Of a DNA stretch of 64,000 nt, positions 19,465 to 28,180 are shown one piece after another. Numbering within the stretch: position 1 is the stretch's first letter; each line of letters starts with the position of its first letter. The translations under genes and the position numbers were made by a program. The notes beneath the pieces were generated by a model. That model worked only from the letters and a program-made list of their open reading frames with translations, was not told the DNA's origin and ran no database searches. Location: assembly GCF_026191675.1 (NCBI RefSeq), contig NZ_JAKRRY010000002.1, positions 124,001-188,000 of the forward strand. The letters run 5' to 3'. The stretch is from Vibrio qingdaonensis. GTDB lineage: Bacteria; Pseudomonadota; Gammaproteobacteria; Enterobacterales; Vibrionaceae.

Positions 19465-19939
19465 AGTTAACTCCTTTTATACATCATCTTCGACATAAAA
19501 TGCTATTCAATGAATAGCGAGCTGCACCAATTATTAATATGTCATTTGTATGGTGAGCCAATTATCGGTTGTATCATGTTTTGTTTGTGGTTTTTGTGTT
19601 TGCAATGTGGCCATATTATAGTGATATAAACCACTTATTCCGACTCTTAGTATCGAAAGTTAAAACTTTCAACTGAGTGTGAGGTTAAGATTACCCATGT
19701 TAACGAGTGTTGGCAATAGATTACGTTTATAGAGGCGGAGCGGATGGGTGGTGGTATTGACTGGTAAATGTCTATATTTTGGTTGTATGTTCTAATTGTG
19801 ATTTGTATCTCAAATCAATCCGTGACTCTTTGTTTTATAATTAGTGCAAACCACTAATTAATTTTTCAGAAGTAGTCTCTATAATATGTGCTACAAACCA
19901 ATATAAATATCGATATTTAACTTGTCACGTATTCAGGCA
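19465..19939. other. 475-bp AT-rich intergenic region with palindromes
   Basis: No convincing gene. It holds three signals: GCTATTCA-A-TGAATAGC at 19502-19518, about 38 bp upstream of the NSS gene; GAAAGTT-AA-AACTTTC at 19655-19670; and a CRP-like site TGTGA-N6-TCTCA at 19797-19812. These may be operator sites for the transporter. Confidence 0.5.
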
Positions 19940-20536
19940 TTAAAATTTAATGCTCATGCCAATGTTTGTCTGGAATTGATTCATCCATTGCGTATTAAAG
20001 CCAATAAAACAGCTTTGGTCGTTAGTGGGTAAATTACACACAGAGACAGTTTCATTATTCACGACGGTGCCTTGCCATCTTGCTTGACCGTTGAGGAATA
20101 AGTGAGGCATTAGCTGGTATTCAATCCCACCGAAAATGCTTGCGGCAAAGCCTGTTTGAGACTTAGTCCAGTCTGCTGAAATGTGTGAAGCGCCTAACCC
20201 CGCCCCAATATAGGCAAGCGTTTTATTCGCCACTTGGTATTCAGCGCTGCTTTGGAGTTGTAAATACTGTATTTTCGAGTCCAGATCTAACGTGTCAAGT
20301 GAAGAGTTTTGTTGCGAATAGAAAGCGCCAATTCGTCCATTCAAAAGAGGGAATTCAACAGCTAAAGCGAGACTACTTGAAGGTGAAATATCGTAGGTTT
20401 TATTGTCCCCGTCAGTGGCCGTGCCGCCAATACTGTAGCCGATGAAGGGGGTAACAATGACATTAGCAAAAGAGAATGAAGGGATGGCAATTAAAACAAA
20501 AAATATCGTGACTATTCGATTGGTAACTGTAGACAT
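19940..20536 (-). CDS. Outer-membrane beta-barrel protein (small, OmpA/OmpW-like size)
   Basis: Predicted secreted barrel of 198 aa. Starting at ATG 20536 (AAAGGAG ribosome-binding site) it has a signal peptide ending in SFSFA-N, about eight amphipathic strands with a variable loop containing two Cys (CNLPTNDQSC), and a terminal Phe (IGMSIKF). An upstream ATG at 20581 would add 15 residues before the signal peptide and is rejected. I cannot place it in a named family; AcfA- or OmpX-like proteins are possibilities. Confidence 0.75.
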   Translation of the reverse strand: MSTVTNRIVTIFFVLIAIPSFSFANVIVTPFIGYSIGGTATDGDNKTYDISPSSSLALAVEFPLLNGRIGAFYSQQNSSLDTLDLDSKIQYLQLQSSAEYQVANKTLAYIGAGLGASHISADWTKSQTGFAASIFGGIEYQLMPHLFLNGQARWQGTVVNNETVSVCNLPTNDQSCFIGFNTQWMNQFQTNIGMSIKF

Positions 20537-20706
20537 CAAGTACTCCTTTACTGCCCTGAACAGGGGTTGCGTTAGTAGCATTATTGAGCAGTTTGTACTA
20601 ACTTTTAAACATAGTGTGACAGTAACATCATAATTTTGAAGTCGTTATTTCTGTATTGGTATCTTGTGTCACAATAGTAAATGCATTGTTACATTTTGGA
20701 GGTGGT

Positions 20707-20799
20707 ATGGACTTTAATTTAAAAATGGCGCTCAGTATTACTACAATAGCATTTTCTATCATTCTTGCTTTCGGCTTCACTGCAATTTTGGCCGCTTAG
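20707..20799 (+). CDS. Candidate 30-aa single-span membrane protein
   Basis: MDFNLKMALSITTIAFSIIL then a further ten hydrophobic residues: one membrane helix of about 22 residues. A strong Shine-Dalgarno (GGAGG, 20698-20702) lies 4 bp upstream. The stop is 7 bp before the patatin gene, suggesting translational coupling. No family recognised. Confidence 0.55.
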   Translation: MDFNLKMALSITTIAFSIILAFGFTAILAA

Positions 20800-20806
20800 C
20801 GACATT

Positions 20807-21970
20807 ATGGCAAATACAGGTGTGGTAACGGATTCCCATGCTGACGTTGATCCTAAACGCTTTAGACAGTACGTAGGAGGTAAGACTGCGCTAATTGCAC
20901 AAGGAGGAGGGCAGCGTAGTATTTTTACCTCTGGTGTTCTTGATTCTTTCTTACTTTCTAACTTTGATCCTTTTGATGAGTTTTATGGTACCTCTGCAGG
21001 GGCGCTTAACCTGTGTGCGTATTTGGCTCGGCAGCCGGGTTTAGGGCGAGCGTTTCTGCTTGAGTTAACCACGGATCCGCAATTTTTTAATGTCTTCAGC
21101 TTTATCCGTAAAAAGCAGTCACTTAACCTTAAGTGGGCGTTGGATAAATTATATGATTACCCTTATAAGCTTGATATTGATATGGGACGGCGCTCCATGG
21201 GGCATCGTCGAGCTTTTGCTGCCGTGACTGACACGTTAACCCTAAAAGATCATTATTTGCCCATGCTACAAGAGGATTGGTATTGGGTCATGATGGCGAC
21301 AAGTGCTATACCAAATTTGTTTGATGGTTCGGTGTCGGTAAATGGACGTGAGTATATTGATGGAGGGGTCTCTGCATCGATTCCGGTTCAGGAGGCGTGG
21401 CGTCAAGAAAACCGTATGATGGTGGTGATTCGCACTGAGGAGCAACTCACAGAAGAAGAGCCCATCATACCAGACCAACCGCAAGTGACGGAGCCGCCAA
21501 CTTGGCTGCGTGAGTCACTAAATAATGTTCAATTACAATGGCAAGACAAGCTAGAGCAATGGTCTAAGGACTGGAATGGATTCTTTGATCTTCAGCTAAG
21601 TAAAGCCGAGGCCCAGAAACACTCCCAGCACCTTAATATGATTAATGGTGGTCGCTGGTTATTTGGCGGTGCTGATATCTATCGCCTTAGTCATTTGTTT
21701 GGTGAGAAATTTGATGCTGGACTGGCGGATATGCTCATGGTGCATTATCAGACTTATTCGTTGACGAGCACCTTTTTATCACTGCCTCCGGATGACTGTT
21801 TTATTATGCAAATAGCGCCAAGCAGAGCGTTGAAAACATCATCATTGATGAGTAAAAAAGAGGACATCTTGCATGATTACCAATTAGGTCTAGAAGCTGG
21901 ATTCCAGTTTATAGAGCACTATCAAAGCCTAGTCAAGAAGCCGCAAAACTCGAACCGATTCTTTATCTAA
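20807..21970 (+). CDS. Patatin-like phospholipase (paralogue 1)
   Basis: Predicted Ser-Asp lipid hydrolase of the patatin/YjjU type, 387 aa. It has GTSAG with nucleophile S63 and the DGG motif with D185. The oxyanion motif reads GGGQRS (33-38), where most patatins and paralogue 2 have Gly at the last position. The start at 20807 is chosen over 20765 because it follows the small upstream ORF; its own ribosome-binding site is weak, consistent with coupling. The protein resembles the one at 30529-31653 throughout. Confidence 0.88.
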   Translation: MANTGVVTDSHADVDPKRFRQYVGGKTALIAQGGGQRSIFTSGVLDSFLLSNFDPFDEFYGTSAGALNLCAYLARQPGLGRAFLLELTTDPQFFNVFSFIRKKQSLNLKWALDKLYDYPYKLDIDMGRRSMGHRRAFAAVTDTLTLKDHYLPMLQEDWYWVMMATSAIPNLFDGSVSVNGREYIDGGVSASIPVQEAWRQENRMMVVIRTEEQLTEEEPIIPDQPQVTEPPTWLRESLNNVQLQWQDKLEQWSKDWNGFFDLQLSKAEAQKHSQHLNMINGGRWLFGGADIYRLSHLFGEKFDAGLADMLMVHYQTYSLTSTFLSLPPDDCFIMQIAPSRALKTSSLMSKKEDILHDYQLGLEAGFQFIEHYQSLVKKPQNSNRFFI

Positions 21971-22008
21971 AGAAGTCAAAAAATATCTTATCGAAGAGCG
22001 CTGAAGAC

Positions 22009-22042
22009 CACTTATTTCTCATGGATTAATAAGTGCGTTTTT
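22009..22042 (+). terminator. Probable terminator after patatin paralogue 1
   Basis: CACTTATT / AATAAGTG arms with 11-nt loop, then CGTTTTT. AT-rich, moderate strength. Confidence 0.55.
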
Positions 22043-22150
22043 AGTTACGTTTTTGGCGTGTTTTTCTTGTGTTGGTGTAATGTTCTTTCATCTTTTTAGG
22101 CTAGGTTTTGATGAGTAACATGACCTGCACCCCAAACTTTGCCCTATATG

Positions 22151-22166
22151 CGTGATGTTTGTCACG
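22151..22166 (+). promoter_or_regulatory. Candidate CRP site upstream of mlc
   Basis: CGTGA-TGTTTG-TCACG: 8 of 10 core bases of TGTGA-N6-TCACA, with perfect internal symmetry. In E. coli mlc is controlled by cAMP-CRP. Confidence 0.55.
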
Positions 22167-22190
22167 GCGATTCACCAAACCGCTTCACAA

Positions 22191-22206
22191 TTACTTCGCA
22201 AAGTAA
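22191..22206 (+). promoter_or_regulatory. Candidate Mlc autoregulatory operator
   Basis: TTACTT-CGCA-AAGTAA inverted repeat in an A/T-rich setting, 36 bp upstream of the mlc start. Core resembles the site upstream of ptsG. Mlc represses its own gene in E. coli. Confidence 0.4.
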
Positions 22207-22241
22207 AAAAATTGCTAGGTTGTTGTTTTTTGGAGTGCAAG

Positions 22242-23459
22242 ATGTACATGGCTCAACCTGGGCATATCGACCATATCAAGCAGGTCAATGCTGGTCGTGT
22301 GTATAAATTAATAGACCAATTTGGGCCTATATCGCGCATCGATTTGTCGAAATTAAGTGGCTTAGCGCCAGCGAGTATTACGAAGATCACGCGAGAACTT
22401 ATCGCTGCACACCTTATTCATGAAACGGCGGTTCAGGAAGCGATCAGCCGTGGTCGTCCTGCTGTTGGTTTACAAACGAATAATCAAGGATGGCAATTCT
22501 TATCGATGCGTCTGGGGCGAGGATATTTAACCATCGCGCTTCATGAGCTTGGTGGGGATGTCCTCATTGATACAAAAATTGAGATTCATGAAGTTGATCA
22601 AGATGACGTAATCGCGCGTCTCCTATATGAAATCGAAGAATTTTTTGAGACCTACACCAACGAGTTAGACCGTGTTACCAGTATCGCGCTAACACTGCCT
22701 GGTTTAGTCAATACTGATCAGGGTATTGTACTGCAGATGCCGCATTACAATGTGGCAAACTTCCCGATTGGTGCGGAAATATTTAATGCCACTGGCCTCC
22801 CGGTATTTGTTGCGAATGACACTCGTGCATGGGCGTTGGCCGAGAATTTATTTGGTCATTCTCAAGATTGTGATAATTCGGTTCTGATTTCCATTCATCA
22901 TGGCCTAGGCGCGGGTATTATTCTCGATGGGCGCGTGCTACAAGGTCGCCATGGCAACATTGGTGAACTTGGGCATATTCAGATCGATCGTAACGGATTG
23001 GATTGCCACTGCGGCAACAAAGGCTGTTTGGAAACCGTGGCGAGCTCACAGGCTATTCGAAGAGAAGTATCCCAGCGCATAGCAAATGGTGAAGCGTCAG
23101 TATTGTCTGAGCAAGAAGAAATTAGTGTTGAGGCGATTTGTGAGGCCGCCGCTAGTGGCGACCCACTTGCTGTGAATGTTATTGAAAAACTGGGGGACAA
23201 CCTTGGTTCTGCTATCGCGATAGTCATTAACCTCTTTAACCCTGAAAAAGTGTTAATTGGCGGGGTTATTAATCAGGCAAAAGATATTTTATACCCAGCC
23301 ATTCAACGTTGTATCGAGCAGCAAAGCCTACCTGTTTATACTCAAGATCTTAAATTAGTAGAGTCTCGGTTTTATAAGCAAGCAACGATGCCCGGTGCGG
23401 CATTGGTGAAGCAAGCGTTGTATGATGGAGTATTACTCATGAAAGTCATCGAAGGCTAG
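22242..23459 (+). CDS. mlc: Mlc, ROK-family glucose-PTS repressor
   Basis: Global repressor of PTS sugar genes, inactivated when dephosphorylated PtsG sequesters it. The 405-aa protein aligns from GHIDHIKQVNAGRVYKLIDQ with E. coli Mlc. It has an N-terminal winged HTH (about 20-75), a ROK domain, and the zinc site CHCGNKGCLE. The start at 22242 follows TGGAG by 6 bp and matches the E. coli N-terminus; a GTG at 22152 would lie inside the CRP-like site and is rejected. ptsG is about 7 kb upstream. Confidence 0.93.
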   Translation: MYMAQPGHIDHIKQVNAGRVYKLIDQFGPISRIDLSKLSGLAPASITKITRELIAAHLIHETAVQEAISRGRPAVGLQTNNQGWQFLSMRLGRGYLTIALHELGGDVLIDTKIEIHEVDQDDVIARLLYEIEEFFETYTNELDRVTSIALTLPGLVNTDQGIVLQMPHYNVANFPIGAEIFNATGLPVFVANDTRAWALAENLFGHSQDCDNSVLISIHHGLGAGIILDGRVLQGRHGNIGELGHIQIDRNGLDCHCGNKGCLETVASSQAIRREVSQRIANGEASVLSEQEEISVEAICEAAASGDPLAVNVIEKLGDNLGSAIAIVINLFNPEKVLIGGVINQAKDILYPAIQRCIEQQSLPVYTQDLKLVESRFYKQATMPGAALVKQALYDGVLLMKVIEG

Positions 23460-23611
23460 TCATCGACGTTTCTACCGTGTGTATCGTATTTCACTGTGCG
23501 TAGGGTGTTTGTTGAGCGTCATAGTTTTGATGTTTTGTCGCAAAACTTCTTGTCCAAGACGTTGATAACATGAGATAAGAGCTCTAGTAACTGTTTTTCC
23601 AAGGAAATCTC

Positions 23612-24550
23612 ATGTCGAGCGTATTAAGTTCAGTTGATCAAAGAACGCAGCTGGTGGGTGAAAACCGCCTAGAGCTGCTGATGTTTAACTTAAATAGCCG
23701 TCAGACGTTTGCTATTAACGTATTTAAAGTTAAGGAAGTGCTAAAGCTTCCCCCTCTTACTCAACTTCCTGGCTCGCATCCTAGTATTTGCGGCATCGCA
23801 TCACTTAGAGGCGTATCTGTTCCTGTTATTGATTTAAGACGAGCGGTAGGGTTTCCTAGACCCGCAGAGGGTGGAGATCACAACCTGATTATCACCGAAT
23901 ACAATCGTACGGTGCAGGGCTTTTTAGTGGGCGAAGTGAAGAACATCGTTAATACCACATGGACAGAGATTCAGCCGCCTCCAAGAACGGTCGGTCGGGC
24001 GAATTATCTCACTGCTATCACTAAGGTAGAGGAAGGAGAACATGTCCATTTAGTTGAAATTATTGATGTTGAGAAAGTCCTCGCCGAGATCATTGATTAT
24101 GACGTTTCTATTTCAGAAGAGACGCTAGATACGGCGTTACTTCCTCATTTAGCCGGTAAAAAAATCTTAATCGTAGACGACTCTTCTACCGCCAGAAACC
24201 AAGTTAAAGGTACGTTGGAGCAATTGGGCGTCGAAATTATCGAATGTTTCGATGGTGCCATGGCATTAAGGCTATTGAAGCAATGGTGTGATGAAGGCAT
24301 TGATGTTTGTTCTGAGCTATTGATGATGATTACTGATGCAGAGATGCCTGAGATGGATGGGTATAAATTGACGCATGAAGTTCGAAATGATCCTCGCATG
24401 AGTCAACTCTATATCACATTGAATACCTCGTTAAGTGGCAGCTTTAATGATGCCATGGTTGAAAAAGTGGGTTGTGACCGCTTTATTTCTAAGTTCCAGC
24501 CCGATTTACTGGTCGATGTTGTTCAACAAAGAATGAGCCAAATCTTATAG
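23612..24550 (+). CDS. cheV: Chemotaxis coupling/response-regulator protein CheV
   Basis: Couples chemoreceptors to CheA and tunes signalling by phosphorylation. It has an N-terminal CheW-like domain (about residues 18-165) and a C-terminal receiver domain (183-312) with acidic pair DD (189-190) and phospho-acceptor D242 in MITDAEMPEMDG. 312 aa, standard for CheV. It stands alone, away from the main flagellar clusters, as single cheV genes often do. Confidence 0.94.
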   Translation: MSSVLSSVDQRTQLVGENRLELLMFNLNSRQTFAINVFKVKEVLKLPPLTQLPGSHPSICGIASLRGVSVPVIDLRRAVGFPRPAEGGDHNLIITEYNRTVQGFLVGEVKNIVNTTWTEIQPPPRTVGRANYLTAITKVEEGEHVHLVEIIDVEKVLAEIIDYDVSISEETLDTALLPHLAGKKILIVDDSSTARNQVKGTLEQLGVEIIECFDGAMALRLLKQWCDEGIDVCSELLMMITDAEMPEMDGYKLTHEVRNDPRMSQLYITLNTSLSGSFNDAMVEKVGCDRFISKFQPDLLVDVVQQRMSQIL

Positions 24551-24601
24551 AGTAGAGTTGATACTCTGCTTGTGTGATTACAATCTGCGCGTTTAGCATG
24601 C

Positions 24602-24607
24602 TATAAT
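24602..24607 (+). promoter_or_regulatory. Candidate -10 element upstream of small ORF
   Basis: A consensus TATAAT with no clear -35 at 17-18 bp (TTACAA at 24578 is the best). A second TATAAT is at 24650-24655. Either could drive the transcript that ends at the terminator near 24855. Confidence 0.35.
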
Positions 24608-24682
24608 TGACGTGTATCTATTTGCGCGTAGGGATAGATACGGTGAACTATAATTCTACTGACGAAAGGTTGTTCCATCAGA

Positions 24683-24784
24683 ATGATTTGGCTAACTTCA
24701 AAAGTCGTAATGACTCTAAGTTTACTAATATTCAGGGAATGGAAAAAAAGACGTACGGAAGCACCAGTTGAAATAGATCGGTAA
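24683..24784 (+). CDS. Candidate 33-aa membrane protein
   Basis: An ORF reading MIWLTSKVVMTLSLLIFREW followed by a basic stretch KKRRTEAPVEIDR. A short hydrophobic helix (residues 2-17) with a positive C-terminal flank predicts one membrane span. AAAGG lies 13 bp upstream, a poor spacing. TATAAT boxes precede it and a strong terminator follows 45 bp after the stop, so a dedicated transcript is likely; the transcript could instead be a non-coding RNA. No family recognised. Confidence 0.5.
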   Translation: MIWLTSKVVMTLSLLIFREWKKRRTEAPVEIDR

Positions 24785-24828
24785 TATCATGGAGCGATTA
24801 GCACCATGACGACCGAGAATCTGAACTT

Positions 24829-24855
24829 AAAAGGGAGTATTTACTCCCTTTTTTC
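24829..24855 (+). terminator. Intrinsic terminator after small ORF
   Basis: AAGGGAGTA-TT-TACTCCCTT with T6 tail. Confidence 0.88.
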
Positions 24856-25004
24856 TCATCTGTTATTGAGTAAATAAAGCTGTAACGTAGAATGGCACTA
24901 TGGAATTATTCACGATTGAATGAGTGTAGCCACAATGCCAAGCCTTAGCGTTCGGTTTATAGATTGATAATGTGCTTTATAGCTTTATAGCTTTATCTCG
25001 CAGT

Positions 25005-28000
25005 TTAATGGAACTCTCGTGATTGGATCTTTAACGCGGCTAATTTATCGGTGATATCTGTTAATTTGCCAGCGATAATATGTGTGACTTCTCCTTCTCT
25101 TTCTAAAATACCGCTAACTTTCAGAATTTTGGCGGTTAAATACGCCTTTTTCTGTGCTTTTGCTGTTGCACTCCACACCACGACATTAATATTACCGGTG
25201 TCATCTTCTAAGGTAATAAAGGTGACACCTGCAGCGGTTCCTGGCGATTGTTTCCCTGTGACTAACCCAATAACATGCACAACGGATTGGTGGGGATGAT
25301 GTTGAAGAGACTGCATTCGAGTAAACCTACCTAATACACCCGCTTGATCAAGTAATTGAATAGGATGCTGGTGAAGTGACATGTTCATCGAAGAGAAGTC
25401 TTCAAGTACGTTGTCTATTTCACTTGGTTGATGGGGAAGGGGCTGTGCTTCATAGGGCAACTCATGAAAGAGTGGTAAGTCTTGTAGGGTGTCCATCATG
25501 GCCCAGCGAGTCGCATAGCGATCACCTGAAATAACCTGTAGCGCATTGGCTGATGCGAGCAGTTCCAACTCTTTTCTGTTCAACCCCAATTGTTTGATTT
25601 GTGTTGGCGTAGTAAACCCTGCATCAGGACGATGTTGGAGGATACGTTGCACACTTTCATACCGTAATCCCTTGATTTGCTTAAAACCAAGACGGATGGC
25701 AAAGGAGTGAGCATAGCTCGGTTTTTCAGGTGCCCTCGAGGGGCGATGTGAATTTGCTGCTATTGAGTTTAACTCTAAGCTTGGGCGGTGCGTGTTAGGT
25801 TTGTTGTTCGTTGGCACTAAATCATGGTGATAATGGGAGTGGTTAATGCACACTGGTAGTATGGTGACACCATGTCGCTTCGCGTCTTGTATCAGCTGTG
25901 AGGCACTATAGAATCCCATGGGTAAACTATTGAGTAAAGCAGTATAAAAAGCGTGTGGGTAATAATATTTTAGCCAAGCGGAGCTGTATGCCAAGACCGC
26001 AAATGAAGCGGAATGGCTTTCTGGAAACCCATATTCACCAAAGCCGCAAATTTGTTCAAATAAACGTTCTGCAAAGGCAAGTTCGTAGCCCCTTTGTTGC
26101 ATTCCCTCAATGAGCTTAGTGCGAAATTTAAAGATATTGCCGTTTTTTTTCCATGCCGCCATTGCTCGACGCAGCTTGTCTGCTTCACCACCGCTGAACC
26201 CTGCTGCGACCATGGCTAATTTGATTACCTGCTCTTGAAAAATAGGCACCCCTAGCGTTCGCGATAGTACCGCTTCCACTTCTTTTGAGGGGTAAGAGAT
26301 AGCTTCATCACCGTTTCGTCGTTTAAGAAAAGGATGCACCATATCTCCTTGGATAGGGCCAGGTCTGACAATGGCAATCTGTATCACGAGATCGTAATAA
26401 CTGGCTGGCTTTAGTCGAGGTAGCATGCTCATTTGTGCACGAGATTCAATTTGGAATACGCCAACCGTATCGGCCGCTTGAATCATTTTATAGACGTTAG
26501 CATCGTCTTTTTGACGGCTAATATCTGCGATCGTTAAATCTACATCGTAGTGGTGTTTCACCAACTGAAAGCATTTACGAATGGCGGTTAGCATGCCTAA
26601 CGCTAAGACATCAACTTTGAGTAACCCTAGACTTTCTAAATCATCTTTATCCCATTGAATTACGGTTCGTTCGTCCATGGCTGCGTTCTCGACGGGTACC
26701 AGCTCATACAACGGGCCTGATGAGATAACAAAGCCACCAACATGTTGCGATAAATGCCTTGGGAATCCCATGATTTCATTGACCAACTCAATAAACTGTT
26801 GGCCTTTTAAAGAATCTGGTTGTAAACCAAGCTCAACGATTTGTGCTTGCCACCCTTGGCTGCGATCACGGCGATTAATATTTTTAATAAAAAAGTCGAG
26901 CTGAGTTTCACTGATACCCAGAACTTTGCCAACATCTCGTATCGCGCTTTTAAAGCGATAAGAGATGACCGTAGCGGCAAGTGCCGCTCTTTCTCTACCA
27001 TATTTTCGATAGATGTGTTGAATGACCTCTTCGCGTCTCTCGTGTTCAAAGTCGACATCGATATCGGGTGGCTCTTTACGTTCTTTGCTAATAAAACGTT
27101 CAAATAACACCGAAATATGCCTAGGATCGACGGAAGTAATCTCCAAGCAATAGCACACGACAGAGTTAGCCGCGGATCCTCTGCCTTGATAGAGGATCCC
27201 TTGCTGCTTAGCGAACATGACGACATCATGAATCGTTAGGAAGAAAAACGGATAATTAAGTTGTTGAATTAAATTGAGCTCCTTTTCTATGGTCTGTTCG
27301 ATCTCATATGAGATGCCTTCGGGAAAGCGTATTGTTTTACCGTGCTCGACCAGTTTTCGTAGGTAACTCATTGGGGTCTCCCCTCTAGGGAGTAGCTCAC
27401 TTGGGTATTCATAGCGAAGGGTATTGAGTTGAAAATCGCAATATTTTGCAATGCGAACACTTTCCATAATCCACTCTGGCTCATAGAGCTTTTCAAGTTT
27501 ACTTTTGGGTCTTAGGCTGCGCTCAGTATTGACTAATAGCTGACCGCAAACTTTGTCTATAGGAGTATTAAGACGGATAGCGGTAAGGGTATGTTGTAGA
27601 GGTAAGCGAGTCGCCGTATGCATGAGCACGCCGCCACAAGCCGTGATTGGTATGCTCAGTTGTTGGGAAAGCCGTTTACAGTGCTGTAGGTATTGGTGTT
27701 CATTAGAGGTTAAATGACGTTGCAGACCAATCCAAACTCTATTGCCATGATGTTTGTATAGCCACAGCCCCCACTTACTATCATCATTGCGTCCTGTAGG
27801 TAGCCAGATAATAAAGCAATGACGCAATGACATGATGTCCCACTCTGATAATCGATATTGCCCTTTTTCACAGCGGCGTCGTGCATTAGTGATGGTGCGG
27901 CAAAGCTCTGCATAGGCTTCTCTGTTGGGGCACAGTAGGACAAATTGACAATCTGAATTGAGCCAAAACATACTACCGATGATCTGTTTGATGCGAAGGT

Positions 28001-28172
28001 TGTGCTGTTTGATTGCGGTGTGCGCCCTTACCACACCTGCCAGTGAGCATTCGTCAGTGATAGCTAAGGCCGAATATTGAAGAAATTCTGCTTGAAGCAT
28101 GATTTCTTCAGCATGAGAGGCACCTACGAGGAAAGAGAAGTTACTTTGACAAAACAACTCTGCGTATTTCAT
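25005..28172 (-). CDS. dnaE2: Error-prone DNA polymerase DnaE2 (ImuC)
   Basis: Translesion polymerase of the ImuA-ImuB-DnaE2 mutasome. The 1055-aa C-family polymerase has an N-terminal PHP domain (YAELFCQSNFSFLVGASHAEE), the palm motif PPDIDVDFEHERR, the finger region, and a C-terminal OB fold. It lacks the tau-binding tail of DnaE1. Strong ribosome-binding site GGAGGT. Start is 8 bp after the imuB stop. It is slightly longer than usual because of a low-complexity insertion near residues 780-822. Confidence 0.96.
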   Translation of the reverse strand: MKYAELFCQSNFSFLVGASHAEEIMLQAEFLQYSALAITDECSLAGVVRAHTAIKQHNLRIKQIIGSMFWLNSDCQFVLLCPNREAYAELCRTITNARRRCEKGQYRLSEWDIMSLRHCFIIWLPTGRNDDSKWGLWLYKHHGNRVWIGLQRHLTSNEHQYLQHCKRLSQQLSIPITACGGVLMHTATRLPLQHTLTAIRLNTPIDKVCGQLLVNTERSLRPKSKLEKLYEPEWIMESVRIAKYCDFQLNTLRYEYPSELLPRGETPMSYLRKLVEHGKTIRFPEGISYEIEQTIEKELNLIQQLNYPFFFLTIHDVVMFAKQQGILYQGRGSAANSVVCYCLEITSVDPRHISVLFERFISKERKEPPDIDVDFEHERREEVIQHIYRKYGRERAALAATVISYRFKSAIRDVGKVLGISETQLDFFIKNINRRDRSQGWQAQIVELGLQPDSLKGQQFIELVNEIMGFPRHLSQHVGGFVISSGPLYELVPVENAAMDERTVIQWDKDDLESLGLLKVDVLALGMLTAIRKCFQLVKHHYDVDLTIADISRQKDDANVYKMIQAADTVGVFQIESRAQMSMLPRLKPASYYDLVIQIAIVRPGPIQGDMVHPFLKRRNGDEAISYPSKEVEAVLSRTLGVPIFQEQVIKLAMVAAGFSGGEADKLRRAMAAWKKNGNIFKFRTKLIEGMQQRGYELAFAERLFEQICGFGEYGFPESHSASFAVLAYSSAWLKYYYPHAFYTALLNSLPMGFYSASQLIQDAKRHGVTILPVCINHSHYHHDLVPTNNKPNTHRPSLELNSIAANSHRPSRAPEKPSYAHSFAIRLGFKQIKGLRYESVQRILQHRPDAGFTTPTQIKQLGLNRKELELLASANALQVISGDRYATRWAMMDTLQDLPLFHELPYEAQPLPHQPSEIDNVLEDFSSMNMSLHQHPIQLLDQAGVLGRFTRMQSLQHHPHQSVVHVIGLVTGKQSPGTAAGVTFITLEDDTGNINVVVWSATAKAQKKAYLTAKILKVSGILEREGEVTHIIAGKLTDITDKLAALKIQSREFH

Positions 28173-28180
28173 GGCACCTC

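Noticed and set aside
22152..22241. 30-residue N-terminal extension of Mlc
   Set aside because: It contains the CRP-like and operator-like sites and is absent from E. coli Mlc.
24551..24860. CsrB-type regulatory RNA between cheV and dnaE2
   Set aside because: GGA motifs are present but few, and not in a series of hairpin loops; the small ORF is at least as likely.
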